This document shows positions 36,069-47,934 of a stretch of DNA of 64,000 bases, piece after piece (position 1 is the stretch's first letter; every line of letters starts with the position of its first letter). The notes beneath the pieces are model-generated. The model was not told the DNA's origin. It saw nothing but the letters and a program-made list of their open reading frames with translations, and did not search any database. Source of the DNA: Gnetum montanum (lineage: Eukaryota > Streptophyta > Gnetopsida > Gnetales > Gnetaceae); contig MNCI01033658.1 in assembly GCA_015680685.1 (NCBI GenBank), positions 124,001 through 188,000 on the forward strand. The letters run 5' to 3'. The translations under genes were made by a program, and so were the position numbers.

Positions 36069-36840
36069 GAGTGATAAATGAGAAATGGAATTTTGAATAA
36101 TGTTTTTGGTTTTTATATTTTTATTGGATGAGATTTATTTGCATTAACATGTACTTGTGATGAACATCTTGTATGGACATTTGGGATTACATTACAGGGA
36201 CTAGTTTTGTTTATGAACTTTATGTTTTTAGTTTTCTATGTTTTTAATATTTTAGCTTTTAAAATTTTTATATTTTTTATTTTTATGATGCAAAGCTAAA
36301 GTGCTGGCTAATTGAAATGAAACATTTGAATGGGATTAAAGAGAAAGATAAGAAATAAAAATATAGTATAATAAGAAAATAAATTACTAAGGTACTAAAT
36401 AGATTAGGATGATATAAAATAAAATAAATAAAAAAAAACATAAAATTATTAAAATTTATAAAAATAAAAAATAATTGAAAAAAAGATGAAGAAGAGACAA
36501 GTAAAGTCCAATGTAAGGGGAATGTGTTTCTTATGATAACTATGTCATAATGATCACCTTAATAGCCTACAGTCTAGTAGGATATTTGATGCTTTTAATG
36601 GATTCACATCTAAATTATTGAATCCTAGATCTATGAATTCATATGGCCTATCAAATCATGTGATGCTAGTAATAGACTCATGTGTTTCCCTTGTTGATGA
36701 TGTTTGGCATACTAATATGGGTTGGGATCCTAGTATAGTTTTCTCTAGAACATCTAGATGGAAAATAGCAAATAGTTTAGTACTTTCATGGATGAATACT
36801 TAAATATTATTGTATTAAAAATGTATTTCCTTGTATACTG
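36069..36840. other. AT-rich spacer
   Basis: Very A-rich at 36340-36490. No credible gene; the 61-codon plus ORF at 36618-36803 has no known motif. Confidence 0.35.
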
Positions 36841-39330
36841 ATAGAAAAACCTACATGATGATAAGCTAATCAGGGTCCTTCTAGGATATTGTTAATGCTA
36901 GATGAATATCTAATTAGTATAGAAAAGCTTGAATGTGATGCAACTTATAGAAAAAGGAAAATTAATCACTTTTATATTCTCTAATATATCTTTGATAAAT
37001 GAAATTAGAAAAGACATATAGTTGGAATATATGAAACTTTTTTCAAGGTCAATATTTTCAATGATGGTCCATGAGATAACATTGGACCTAACTCCTTCAT
37101 CTATGTGAATTAGAGGTAAATCAATGTTATTTCCAATCTATATCATGATGTGGATAGGAAGTTGGCATGTGGTACCTATTTTAGAATAAATATTGATATT
37201 CTTCCATTTGAATGCCAAGTATTCTACCTCTTACTATGGAGCATTAAGCATAATTGAAATGGCTTGGGCATAAGGTTGGATGTCTACTAGGTTAGTGATG
37301 GATTTAAGAAGATTCTCTAATGCTAAGTGATGTTCCTTTGAATTTGAGATGAGATCAAATAAGAAAGGATTTATCCCCTTTCACTTCTTTACTCTAGTGA
37401 TTTAAGGTAAATATTTACATTTGGAAGTTTTATCTTTGGAGGTAGATGCTAGAGGAACTATGTAAGATATGGGAGATATTGATCTAGTGATAGAAGTAAC
37501 AATAGATGAGTTCTAGGAACCCTAAAAAATGAGATCTTATTATTTGTATGAATAGTTTTCTTTTTTAGTTATTCTTTTTTCTTTTCTTTAGCTTGGGATG
37601 TTGTTTCCTTTTGTGCCCTTGTGAGGATTGTAATGGGTGATGTAAAAGTAGGAAGTAGGGGTAATCCCTATGATCGAGATGAGGAAAAAGAATAATATGA
37701 CAAACATAATGCATAAAACAAGATAGGAGAAAAGTTAATTATCCTAGATGAAGTAAGTAGAAGAAACCTAATTTTTACTAGGGATGAACGATTAGCATTC
37801 ATGAGTTTTTGAGAGGTAAAATAAGTATCATGTTACAGTATAATATTTGTCACAAACGAGGTTGTTCATACACTTTGAATGGCTAAAATATAGGATTTTT
37901 CTATAGGAATATTAATGACAACATACTTTTTAGGTTTAAAAGAATTATTTTGAGAGGGTACATGAGGATTAGTTTGAAAGAAATCTATTTGGATAACAAA
38001 TAGAGTTTTGGGACCATTACCTTTGAGTTGAAGCTAAAATGTAGATATTCTTCTCAAATGGGTATTCAAGGGATGTTTGAAAATCTTCATGTTTTAATTG
38101 CAAAATATTGAAGACTATTTTTATTTTTCCACCAAAGCCTAAATGTCATTCTTGAGTGAATTATAGATATTTATGTTATGACTTGCAGCCTTGTGGTAAT
38201 AACAAAACTTATCAGGATTATACCATCTTAGGATTGGAGGATCTCCTTTCACATATTAAGAAGGATTAGTTATTAAAGTTTGCAACTTTTTAAACTTGGC
38301 TTGCATCTACTTAGATAATTGTTTTAGGATTATGTGCTCTTTCTTTAGTAGCATGTTGTATAACTATGTGTAGGTTAGTAGAAGCTTATCATACTTAGAT
38401 CTATCCTTTGGTGTTCTTCTTTGCTAGCCTTTATTTGATGAAGTTTGTCCAATGGTTTTGGGTTTCTAATTTTTTCTTCCATTCCATTCATTAATTAATG
38501 ATGATCTTGATGAGGCTTGATTCATAAAAGCCAGAAGTTACCTTGCATTCTAGGAGACTTTTTCTTTTCAAGCTGCTTTATTAGCCTTGTTGTAAAGCTC
38601 ATCCATTTAGGATTATTGTGTTGAATGATCACCTCCGTAATGTGTTATTCTGAAGTGATGGTATCATGAAGTCTACATGGTCTAGGATAGACTACTTTTC
38701 CTTTAATGTAATCATTGATCACTTTCAAAGATGTCTAGAAGCTAATAATTAGGAAATGGATTAGTGAGCTCCATTGGGGCTAAAGTACACTTAAGTATGA
38801 ACTTAAAGATGAATTATTTGGAGCTTTTTTATTACCAATAGCTTCTATAGTATGATATCACTACTAATGATATACTTAAATTGCTCTATTAAGGTTATAA
38901 AATGTTGTTCCAATGAAGTTATAGAATGATGAGGAAAAGACTTGTACCATTCAAGATCCTTGCCAATTAATCCGTTTGAAAAACTTTCTAGAATGGTATG
39001 AGGGTAACTAGCCAATAACATACAATCATTAAGACAGGTAATAACATAACTAATGGAATTAAATTCTTCATTATACTTGGTAAAATTTGGCAATGAAATT
39101 TCCTTAGGAACTAGGGTAGGTAAAATCAATGTTCTAATAGCATTAACAAGTACATGAGTGATGGAGATTGTGAGAGTTCTTCCATGCAAAGTAGTGATCT
39201 TCAAAGCTTGATCTTTATTGGCTTGTAAGTATGATGATAGATCTTGATGTAGCAACATGAGTTTAGTATATACACCAAGAATAATTAGCATGAAAGGATT
39301 AATGGGGAAGGAATTATGAATAAGTGACAT
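36841..39330 (-). pseudogene. Tat-type gypsy gag-protease relic
   Basis: Minus strand, starting MSLIHNSFPINPFM at 39330. Residues about 85-161 (39078-38845) read LPNFTKYNEEFNSISYVITC ... GLIGKDLEWYKSFPHHSITS. This matches by eye the gag of element D (LPHFTKYNGEGDPNTHLVTF ... SLTGKALD-YQALPRASIST). Further on, a C-x2-H-x4-H knuckle-like FCYYHKAASHN lies near 38175-38205. NNILEGP-LAYHHVG near 36855-36900 resembles the ILGRPWL end of retropepsin. Stops and frameshifts are frequent past 38845. No RT is attached; the RT fragment at 19563-20100 is also minus strand but 17 kb away. Confidence 0.6.
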
Positions 39331-40850
39331 AGGCTAGGGATGTATAATAATATGTAGAAAAACTAGTTAAGAAACTTTGTATTAAGATGATATTTAGAAA
39401 AGTAGGAGAAATGACAGTGAAACTTGTGATTGTTAAATTGGTGAGGTGATGGATAATGGTTGAAATAAGCTATATGTTGGAGGTATGATAATAATAGAGA
39501 ACTCGATGGTAGTTGGAGAAATTATAATAGGAGATACAGGGTCAAAAGATTGAGTGAGATTCCAGTTCATAGGATTGATGAAATTAAGCAAATACATATG
39601 TTGTAAAGTTGGACTTGATGGTTAAGTGATATGCTAGTGGAGAAGTTCTGTGGCCATCAAAACAAAGGATTTTCATCCTCTTTATCATCATAGATGTTGA
39701 TGTCCCCACCATCTTCATTTTACTAATTCTAAAATTAGGAACTCATATTAAGATTAATGTTAAGATAACCCACCAAAAAATCCATGTTTTATTTTAATGA
39801 ATTTAAGCATTACTAAGTGAAACATCACTAAGAAAATTTATGTTGTAACTTATAACCTTCACCATTCAACTAGAGGTAGGATCTTATTGTAAAATGTAAG
39901 GTTTCCAATTCATAGGTTGTAATCTCACATACTTCAACTTATTGAGGCTAAAAAATGCTTCATAAGTTATTATTGCCTCACTTCCCAAGTGAAGAAAGCT
40001 ATGTCATGTATCTACCTAGGCTTGGGAAGGCTAAAAATGCCTTGGGAATCACTAAATTTGGAATTTTCATGGTTTTTATATTGGGAAAAGAAATTTATAA
40101 GCTAGAACTACTTGTAGCCAATGTATGAATTGTTGGGCTTTGAATTTCATGGCGAGGCCAACATATTTTCTATGGAACCTAATGTGTCTTTGTTGAGGCT
40201 AGCATACTTATGCTGAAGTTAGCATATTTTTTTCAAAGCTACCATATCATTTGTAAACCTAGCATATTTTTTGGAACCCAACGTATCTTTGATGATCTTC
40301 ATGCATCAAATGTACCAAAATTTAAAGAATATGCTAGGGTTGATGACTTACAATACCAGAAATTTGTGAACAATCATGGCAGAAATTTGCAATAGCGCCA
40401 AAATCCATTGTCCTATAAAAACTAAAAAAGATCACTTGACAAGGACTTTTGGCATTAGGCTAAACATTGAAACTTTTAACATGGTGCACACTATGATAAG
40501 TCAATAACCATTCACCACAAAAAAGTAGATCCAACACCAAAGAAGGATTAAAGAGCTTTGGAAGCATAACTTTAGAGCATCTAGATCATGAAGTTGACTA
40601 TGGAACATACTTTGTTGGTTTTAATCAGGCTTCAGGAATCATCCATGTAGTTCTTTGTTCATTCAAGAATACATAAGCTTCTACTTGTTCAAAATTTCTT
40701 CCTACAACATTTTATTATTTTAATAAAATCTAGTAGTTCATTTATGCATTTCAAGTTTATTGTTGTGCTTGCTTTGGCATTAGATTTGCAATCTTTATTA
40801 AATTTTTTTGCATCTATTTTACAAATTTTAAGTCCCTAGGTGATCGACAA
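39331..40850. other. Decayed spacer with a short AGCATATTT repeat
   Basis: 40150-40290 carries about five loose copies of GCYAGCATATTTTTTGGAAC-like units. Otherwise no gene. Confidence 0.4.
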
Positions 40851-41369
40851 TGTAACATCCCATCCCTTATTAAGGGAAGAAATGAATTGTAAAAAATGTA
40901 ATTAACCTTCAAATGAAGGGATGCCTCATTATGAGGAGATACAATTATTCATGTACCCCTTGGGAATGGGTTTGACAAATGCCATTTAAGTTAGGGTTTA
41001 GAGGTCATGTTAGCATGAAGTTGTGAAGCCTGAATTGGTAAGTGACAGGAGCCAGGTAAAGTGGGACTAGAAGGGACTGATTACCCTTTTGGCTAGATAG
41101 CCTAACTATGGCAGCAGTGCCTAATTACCTTTAAGGCTTAAGTGACATGGGAAGATAACCCAAAGGATGTTATAGTGTATCACTGTTATTACTAAAATTT
41201 TCCTCTAATTTTTTTCATGTTAAATTCAGTGTAGCAACAACTTACCAATTCATTCATTCATTCATTCATTAAGTTATTTCATGATATTTTCATTATCATA
41301 CTCATGAATGCAATGAATTAAGCAATGAATGATCATTGTTTTAATGACATTTGGGAATAGGATGTCACA
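40851..41369 (+). repeat. Gypsy LTR, plus strand (5' or solo), 519 bp
   Basis: Ends TGTAACATCC ... GGATGTCACA form a terminal inverted repeat. TTTGGTATCAAAGAAAGCC follows at 41370, a tRNA-Met-type primer site, so this is a 5' LTR. A (CATT)n microsatellite lies inside at 41243-41270. Only about 57 bp of interior is present before element D begins. The rest should lie beyond 59318, but no coding motif was found there. Confidence 0.75.
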
Positions 41370-41388
41370 TTTGGTATCAAAGAAAGCC
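41370..41388 (+). promoter_or_regulatory. Primer-binding site, tRNA-Met type
   Basis: TTTGGTATCAAAGAAAGCC directly after the LTR end, one change from TGGTATCAGAG. Confidence 0.7.
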
Positions 41389-41609
41389 ATGATTCAGGAG
41401 CCAAAGTGAAAGAAAATATTATTATTTGAAACACCATAAAAATTTCGAGGCCTCGACGGTTCGGAAAAATCTAGCGATTCAGGTAAGGAGTTGCAACAAG
41501 CACAGTACAAATAAATTTCTGAAGACAGTACAAGGCGATGGGTGTGCGGCGGCAAGCCTTCAACTTTGCAAGTTTTCTATGTTTCAAAAATCTTAACTTT
41601 TAACATACT

Positions 41610-41970
41610 ATGCTACATTACGCAACATAGCGTAACATTGCGTTATGCAGTGTAATGTCAAAGGCAGTCCACCTCAACATCAAAGATGGCAAACATTCAA
41701 GACTTCGACGACCCAACAAAAATCTCAAGGTTCAGGCAATGATCTGTAGCATGTTGTGCATTTCAGAAGGTTTTCTTTCTCGGTTAATGGGCCTATTACG
41801 CTGCGTTACATGGTGTGGCATAATAAACCCTGGAAGGATTGATCAGAAATAGAGGAAGTGTGGCGACAATACTTCCATTTTTCATAGGTTCGCTCTTTTA
41901 CGCTGAATTACGCTATGAGGAATAATTTAGCATGATGCAGCATAATCTAGCATGGTGCAGTGTAATACAA
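41610..41970 (+). promoter_or_regulatory. TACGC/GCGTA motif cluster in U3 of element D
   Basis: Repeated direct and inverted motifs such as ATTACGCAACATAGCGTAAC, ACGCTGCGTTAC and GAATTACGCTATGAG, followed by repeated TAGCATGRTGCAG units. They lie 240-600 bp upstream of the TATA box and are also present in the 3' LTR (58185-58380). A regulatory role is inferred from position only. Confidence 0.45.
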
Positions 41971-42207
41971 AAAAGGACAAAAATAGTATAATACGAGCAT
42001 TAGTAGTTCATACATCATGATATTCTTTCTAGTGTATCACAGCGTAATCAAAGAACAACCTATCGCCAAAGTCCAAACAAGAGTGGTTTATGACGTGCTA
42101 CGCAGTATGGCACTGCAAGCTTCAACAACAAACACATCAGGTCAACAACATTATGCAAGTTCAGGACACGTGTCATCTAAATCGCATTTTTCTCCTAACC
42201 CTAATCT

Positions 42208-42215
42208 TATAAATA
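42208..42215 (+). promoter_or_regulatory. TATA box of element D 5' LTR
   Basis: TATAAATA within CTAATCTTATAAATACTCCA; conserved at 58615-58622 in the 3' LTR. Confidence 0.7.
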
Positions 42216-42916
42216 CTCCAGTCAACAAAGATCAAAGGGTTGGCAAAAAATTTCTCCTAAGATTAACAGATTTTCTCTGTGGGCAATTTTTTTTCATCCA
42301 TTGGCAATGTTTGGCAAATTTTAGCAAATATTGACAAGAGAACAAAGAGGATCAGTAATCACAAGAATATCAAAGATAATTGGCAAGAACCTTTAGTTAG
42401 AAATAGCTATTTGATGGACACTCTGCTTTGGGACCAACCTCCTTATACCCAGATCCCCTATAACAACGTAGATCGAACTTTGCTTGCTTCATCTTTGAAC
42501 AACCTTCTTGTTGTTGGCATGTACTTCACTTAAATCGAAGTCTGCTTGTAATCATTGTACCTAATATATTTGGTTTGTGAGTTGAATCCTAGATCTGGGG
42601 ATTGCCTATGTTCTAAATCTGATCTCTTGTTCCCTATTTACATGAATCTCGCAAATCGCTCTAAATCGATTATATCATTTTGAATTATCTTCAACATTAA
42701 CAATATTATATCTTCTCATAAAGAACCATCATTTTGTCATCCAGATATCATAAAATTTTTACTTATCAAGTAAGTCCCTATCTGATCAACAAGACCATTA
42801 AGGGCACCTCAGATTTTTTTTTTCACCAACACAGTCCTCGCACGGATCCGGGGTTAGAACTGTGTACACGGACTTTCGTTTGGTATTTCCAGCGACCGAT
42901 GTTTTCTATCGTTACA

Positions 42917-42942
42917 ATTTTCTAGTGCTAGAAGGAGGACCA
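42917..42942 (+). promoter_or_regulatory. Candidate primer-binding site of element D
   Basis: The sequence just after the LTR, CTAGTGCTAGAAGGAGGACC, is in the right place for a primer site. I could not assign the tRNA with confidence. Confidence 0.45.
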
Positions 42943-43172
42943 GCATATCCAATCCACATTTTATGGGTAGTCTTGTAAGCTATCTATACCCATCATCAAT
43001 CGATGAAAACGTAATACCTCCAAGGTTGTTTACGGGATTGTGTAGTGCAGATCGGTCGCTTCGACGATTCCTTTGGAATCCTACAAGATAGAAAGCCCCG
43101 ATTATTATCTTAGTTTGTCTTTGCCCTTACGATATTTATCCTTATTATCACTACTTCCAAACCACGTAGAAA
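42943..43172 (+). other. 5' leader of element D
   Basis: Untranslated leader between primer site and gag ATG, expected to hold packaging signals. Nothing specific was recognised. Confidence 0.5.
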
Positions 43173-46100
43173 ATGGTTACATCAACTACCGCTGTTGACA
43201 CAGCCAACCTTGAGAACCCTTGGACTCTGCAAGTTACGCCTCCTATGGTCGAGTCGCCAACTAGTCTGGTGCGACCACGTTGCTCCCTTAGGCTTCAAAA
43301 CAAAGAGCATGAGGAACACACTCAGCGTAGAGAATAGTACAATTTCCTCTATGTTAAACTGGTAGCAAACTTGCCCATGTATTTGCAAGAACTTGAAGAA
43401 AAAAAAGAATACGAGTTCATATACTACAATGGGAAGGAATTTATTCCTTCGCCTAATGCCACTGTGCCCCTGACAGAACAACAAAAGTGGATCCTAGATC
43501 AAATGTTGATGGCTAAGACGTCGCCCGAACAATTGGAGGAGCTGTTCCATGATGAAACGCTTCATGATGGACAAGATGATCTAGAGTCCCACACTGAAGG
43601 AGACAGTCATGCTGATTTCACCATGGCCCCTCCCTCCACGACGTTCCGTGTAAATCCGTTGTTCATGGTTACCATGACCTTGACATTATCTAATACTAAT
43701 CGATTCCTACACTCGTCATGCCTACATTTTCTCTCTTTGACTATACTTCCAGGCGAAGGTCCATCATAAATCATTCCCTAGCAAGTACAATTACCTAACC
43801 CATCTCATCGTGCACTCGTGTCTATGTCATCGCATGTGCATGCGATACCTATGTCATAATTACCTACAACACCAACCTTGCTCCCAACTCACATGATAGG
43901 GCCTACCACCATAGCATGGTGGGCTTCGAACATGTCTCTTGTTGCGCATCCTGTGCAAATGCACCACCATCCTAATGATCAAATCTAGGTCCCACAAGTG
44001 CTAAACCTAGTTGCGAGATCACTATGTGTGCCCCCGGTTACACAAACAACATATCCAATAGCACAACCAATGGTGGTTGCCCCATTCGCACCAACTACCA
44101 GATGTTGGATGCCATAAGAAGCACCGCATGCAAGGACCATCCCATTAGCACCAACCATCATCCAAGCTATTGCCTCCTTTGCACCACCCGTTGTGGCCCC
44201 TTCTGCCATTCCACAAATGACCTTGTCGTCTACGGGTCTGGACCAAGCCTTCCAGCTCATTTAGACCCTTATAGAAGAGCTCAAGCATCTCAAGGCTACT
44301 GGTTCTGACACGGTACAAGTCATGGATTTCTACCATGACAATCCTATTAGTCTAGCAGTCCCTCTTCTATCGTTGCCACCTGGGATGCCCCTTCCCCATT
44401 TCACAAAATACAATGGGGAAGGTGATCCCAACACCCACCTAGTCACTTTTAGGTCAGATTCCTTATTACTGCAACAATGGCTGCATACTATAATCTATGT
44501 CTTTGCTATGTCCTTAACGGGTAAAGCTCTAGACTAGTATCAAGCACTTCCACGTGCTTCCATTTCAACTTTGGAAGAGCTGCTTACCCAGTTTGTGACT
44601 CGTTTCAAATATAATCTAGAGCCAGAGGTCATGCTGGATTAGCTTATAGGAGTCAAGCAAGACTCGCTCGAGTTGGTTTAAAATTTTATACAGTGGTGGA
44701 GTGCTACCTTGAATGAAATCCGTGAACCCATCGTGGAAGCCCATCTACTGGCAATCTTCAAGGGAGCGGTCAATGACTTTATCAAGTCTAAGCTGTATTA
44801 CCTCGCTCCCTGCTCCCTTAGCCAAGCCTTTGTTCAGACTAAGAGCATCCAAGATGTGGTGGAGGCCAGTAAAGATCTAGCGTATGTGGTCTACAAGAAT
44901 TCCCACAGCAAGGGTAAGGACAAAGGCAAAGCCATGACAACGATAGTAGTGGTGGTAGCCGAGGGGGCCAAGAAGAAAAACAACAACAATAAGAAAACAA
45001 CTGCAGAGCCTGTCGAGTTGACAACTAGCTCAAATGGAGTCAATCAAGAAGCTCCTTCTGCCCTCAAAGAACCTCCACAATCAAGGCCAAAATTTGAGTG
45101 TAAGGACCGCTCAAATTATGCAGCTATACCTGGAAAGCCTTCTGAACTCCTAAAGCAATTACTGGGAACCGGTCATATCTAACACAAGGTGGTATCCAAG
45201 GAGGCTCTGAAATGTCATAGGCACCATTGTGAATTACTCAAGAACCCCTCCTTGGCCCAACCCAACAAACCGCCACTTCCTAAGAACTTTAGGCTAGACC
45301 AATTCTGTGACTACCATCAATTGTGTGGCCATGACACGGATTACTGCTGGGCATTGAAAGATGACATTCAACGTATGATCGATCAAGGTGACCTAATCTT
45401 AGACAACAGTATTCTAGCTCACCCAGAAGACCAAGCCATGCATGTGTACCAAGACCTGTTAAATGCAAATAACGTAGGGTACATAATTAACATGGTAGGA
45501 GTAGAGGGCAATAATCAGGCATAGCCAAAGCAGCCTTTCATGTTGCAAATCGATCCTTGCTAGTCCCAAATAGTAGATCCATCAGCATCAACAAGTGGTG
45601 TTCCAAGGCAGCCTTTTATCCTTCGAGCCCCTTCTCAGACCATTGCTCGACAGCCTGCTATTGGTAAAGCCAGAGCCCAGCCCATGCCTACGCCTAAGGC
45701 ACCCTTTGTCATCAGGGTGCCAAAACCATCAACTGCCCCTCCTGTGTAGGGGCAAACCTCTAAGTCAATCTCCCGATCCCAACTTAACGGAAAAGGAGAA
45801 GGAGGTATGACAACTAGTACGGCCAAGGACCATATTACCCTGGGGTTACCCAAGCCTAAACCCCTCGCTTCTGTACCCTTGGCCCCATTTTCAAAAAATG
45901 ATGAAGTTATGCAAATGCAACCATCTCCTCCCAGCCAAGAGAAACACAGCCCTTGACCAAATTTCACTCCTCCCCGAGAAATTTGTCTCTTAGGGCGAAT
46001 GGAAGAGGAAAAGGGTGACAAGAAACTAGATCATGGGAGGGATCTCTTTGATGCCTTTACGCAGGTCAAACAGGCTCTAAAACAAAAAAATACAACATTG

Positions 46101-46934
46101 AGCCTTTATGACTTACTCATGATGTCACAGTAACATTATGAGGCTATGGTTTGTATGCTAATGTCCATACCTGTGGATGAAAGCCTACCAGTGGATGAAG
46201 AAGCGATTCATTCCATTATGCTTTCTCTTTCAGTTGAGAAGCCTGAGGCTTCCCTGTTGACCTTTTGCAATGAATCCATTAAGGATGACCCAGAAAAGGG
46301 TGAGGTGACAACGATGCCCATGTTCATCACCATCTGGGTTGGCCAACACTGAATTTGGAGAGTGCATGTAGATGATGGGGTAGCCACTAATGTCATCCCA
46401 TATCCTATAGTGGATAAACTAGGCCTAATCGACCAAATCAGTCCTACCACGACGTCATGTCTAAAGTCGTTCAATGGGGCATGAGTGCAAGTCAAAGGGA
46501 TGGTTCACATCAACTTTGTGGTAGGGGAGTAGTTCCCCACAGACGCAATGTTTATTGTCATCGAAGGGATGCCTAGCTTCAACTTGATCCTGGGGTGGTC
46601 TTGGTTGGCTCAACTGAGGGTAGTTTCATCACCTATCCATCAGTAGATCCATCTGCCCTATGCAGGAGGAGAAGTGGTCATCCATAGTGATGAAATAATC
46701 CCTTAGGCTGTTAATAACATAGAAATAGAACAAGGGTCAGAAATTGAAATTCCTGAAGATCAGTCCCCTGTCCAAATACTCAAACAAGATGAAACAGTGG
46801 CCGATGACAGCCTAACTTGGGCTGAACTACCATTCCAAGAGGAAGATTGTGATGTGAAGGAAAAGGATCATAAATCCCCTCATCTTTACGCATCACCAAA
46901 AATAAAAGTAATCAGGAAACAATTACAAAGTTAG
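43173..46934 (+). pseudogene. Element D gag-protease polyprotein, single frame with stops
   Basis: Starts MVTSTTAVDTANLENPW at 43173 and stays in one frame to 46934 with about 20 stop codons and no frameshift. Gag: N-terminal region to about 44300, then the gag core at 44380-44660 (LPHFTKYNGEGDPNTHLVTF, SLTGKALD, LEELLTQFVTRFKYN). A knuckle-like CDYHQLCGHDTDYC follows at about 45307-45350 (C-x2-H-x4-H-x4-C, usual in Tat gag). A Pro-rich linker leads to protease: TLSLYDLLMMSQ near 46100, the catalytic segment HVDDGVATNVIP at about 46362 (DDG where DTG or DSG is usual), and LILGWSWL near 46585. Most stops are TAG, TAA or TGA where CAG, CAA or CGA would fit. The end near 46934 may be a splice donor region. 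Confidence 0.85.
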
Positions 46935-46949
46935 CAAGTAAACCTTCTT

Positions 46950-47283
46950 ATCTAACTGCTATGCAATTTATGCATATTTTTTTCCATCAGCTATCCTATT
47001 TTTGCTTTACAAACACTCATCACATTTATGCACAAATATATTTTACCTTCCACCAAATATTCTCATTTTACTCTTATGCTTATTTTTTACGCTTCCACGA
47101 GCTATTCTCATTTTACGCTTATGCTTATTTTTTACGCTTCCACCAGCTATTCTCATTTTACGCTTATTCTTATTTTTTACACTTCCACCAGCTATTCTCA
47201 TTTTACGCTTATGCTTATTTTTTATGCTTCCACCAGTTATTCTCATTTATGCTTATGTTTATTCTTTACGCTCCCACTAGCTA
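46950..47283 (+). repeat. 45-bp tandem repeat, five units, in the protease-RT spacer
   Basis: Units begin at 47059, 47104, 47149, 47194 and 47239 (core ATTCTCATTTTACGCTTATG), strongly pyrimidine-rich on the plus strand. Looser units extend left to about 46960. Because 45 is a multiple of three, all frames stay open and produce the repetitive ORFs seen on both strands; these are not genes. Confidence 0.9.
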
Positions 47284-47428
47284 TCTTTGTTACTCTTAAA
47301 TTTATCTACAACTAATCATGTATGCTTTGCACCTGAATTATCCATGGCCCAAAATGGCCTAAAACTAATCGTAGCCTACCATGGCTTAAAAATGGCAACT
47401 TAATGTTATTCTTTCACACACATAGCAA
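47284..47428 (+). other. Spacer between the two tandem arrays
   Basis: Contains two outlying, diverged copies of the AAAATGGCCTAAAACTA motif at 47350 and 47380. Confidence 0.5.
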
Positions 47429-47617
47429 GGGCCCAAAATGGCCTTAAACTATCCAGGGCCTGAAATGGCATTAAACTATCTAGGGCCCGAAATGGCCTTA
47501 AACTATCCAGGGCTTGAAATGGCCTTAAACTATCCAAGGCCCGAAATGGCTTTAAACTATCCAAGGCCCAAAATGGCCTTAAACTATCCATGGCCTGCAA
47601 TGGCCTTAAAACTACCT
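47429..47617 (+). repeat. 27-bp tandem repeat, seven units
   Basis: Unit GGGCCCGAAATGGCCTTAAA plus CTATCCA, starting at 47429 and every 27 bp. Diverged copies continue at 47650 and 47705. Repetitive ORFs on both strands (MALNYPGPE and its reverse) are by-products. Confidence 0.9.
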
Positions 47618-47934
47618 ATTTAAATCACAATTTATGCTTGAACCATTCAAAGGCCCGAAATGGCCTAGAACTAGCGATCTCATTTACGCTTTGCACCTAA
47701 ATTACCTAGTGGCTTGCAATGGCTTTAAACTAGTAACTTCATTTATGCTACACGCTTAAAATTATTTGTGGTTTGTCATAGCATCAAAACCTATTCATTT
47801 ATGCTTTGCATAAAATGAAAACAACTAAAGAACATCAAACTCAGACCAAATTTGCATTAAAGTGTTAAAGAAAAATATTGTCTTTTGTTTCATCCCATCA
47901 TAAAAAAAAATGAACTGTGGCTAATACAGCCACA

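Larger units (their letters stand above)
41427..42916 (+). repeat. 5' LTR of element D, 1490 bp
   Basis: Starts TGAAACACCATAAAAATTT and ends ATCGTTACA. It pairs with 57998-59313 but carries about 160 bp (roughly 41653-41810) that the 3' LTR lacks. U3 contains many TACGC/GCGTA motifs. It ends in a region where a 63-codon ORF (42734-42925) is incidental. Confidence 0.9.

Noticed and set aside
43985-44336. Minus-strand Gly/Ala-rich ORFs opposite gag of element D
   Set aside because: The plus frame is the gag reading that continues through the same region with stops; the minus ORFs are shadows.
45595-46021. ORFs in other frames between gag and protease of element D
   Set aside because: The gag-protease frame reads through as a Pro-rich linker, and the other frames have no motif.
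47002-47315. Several overlapping repetitive ORFs (FYAYAYFLRFHQLFS-type) on both strands
   Set aside because: They are produced by the 45-bp repeat, whose length is a multiple of three.
47059-47617. Direct repeats resembling a CRISPR-like array
   Set aside because: Units are contiguous without unique spacers, the DNA is a plant retrotransposon, and there are no cas genes.
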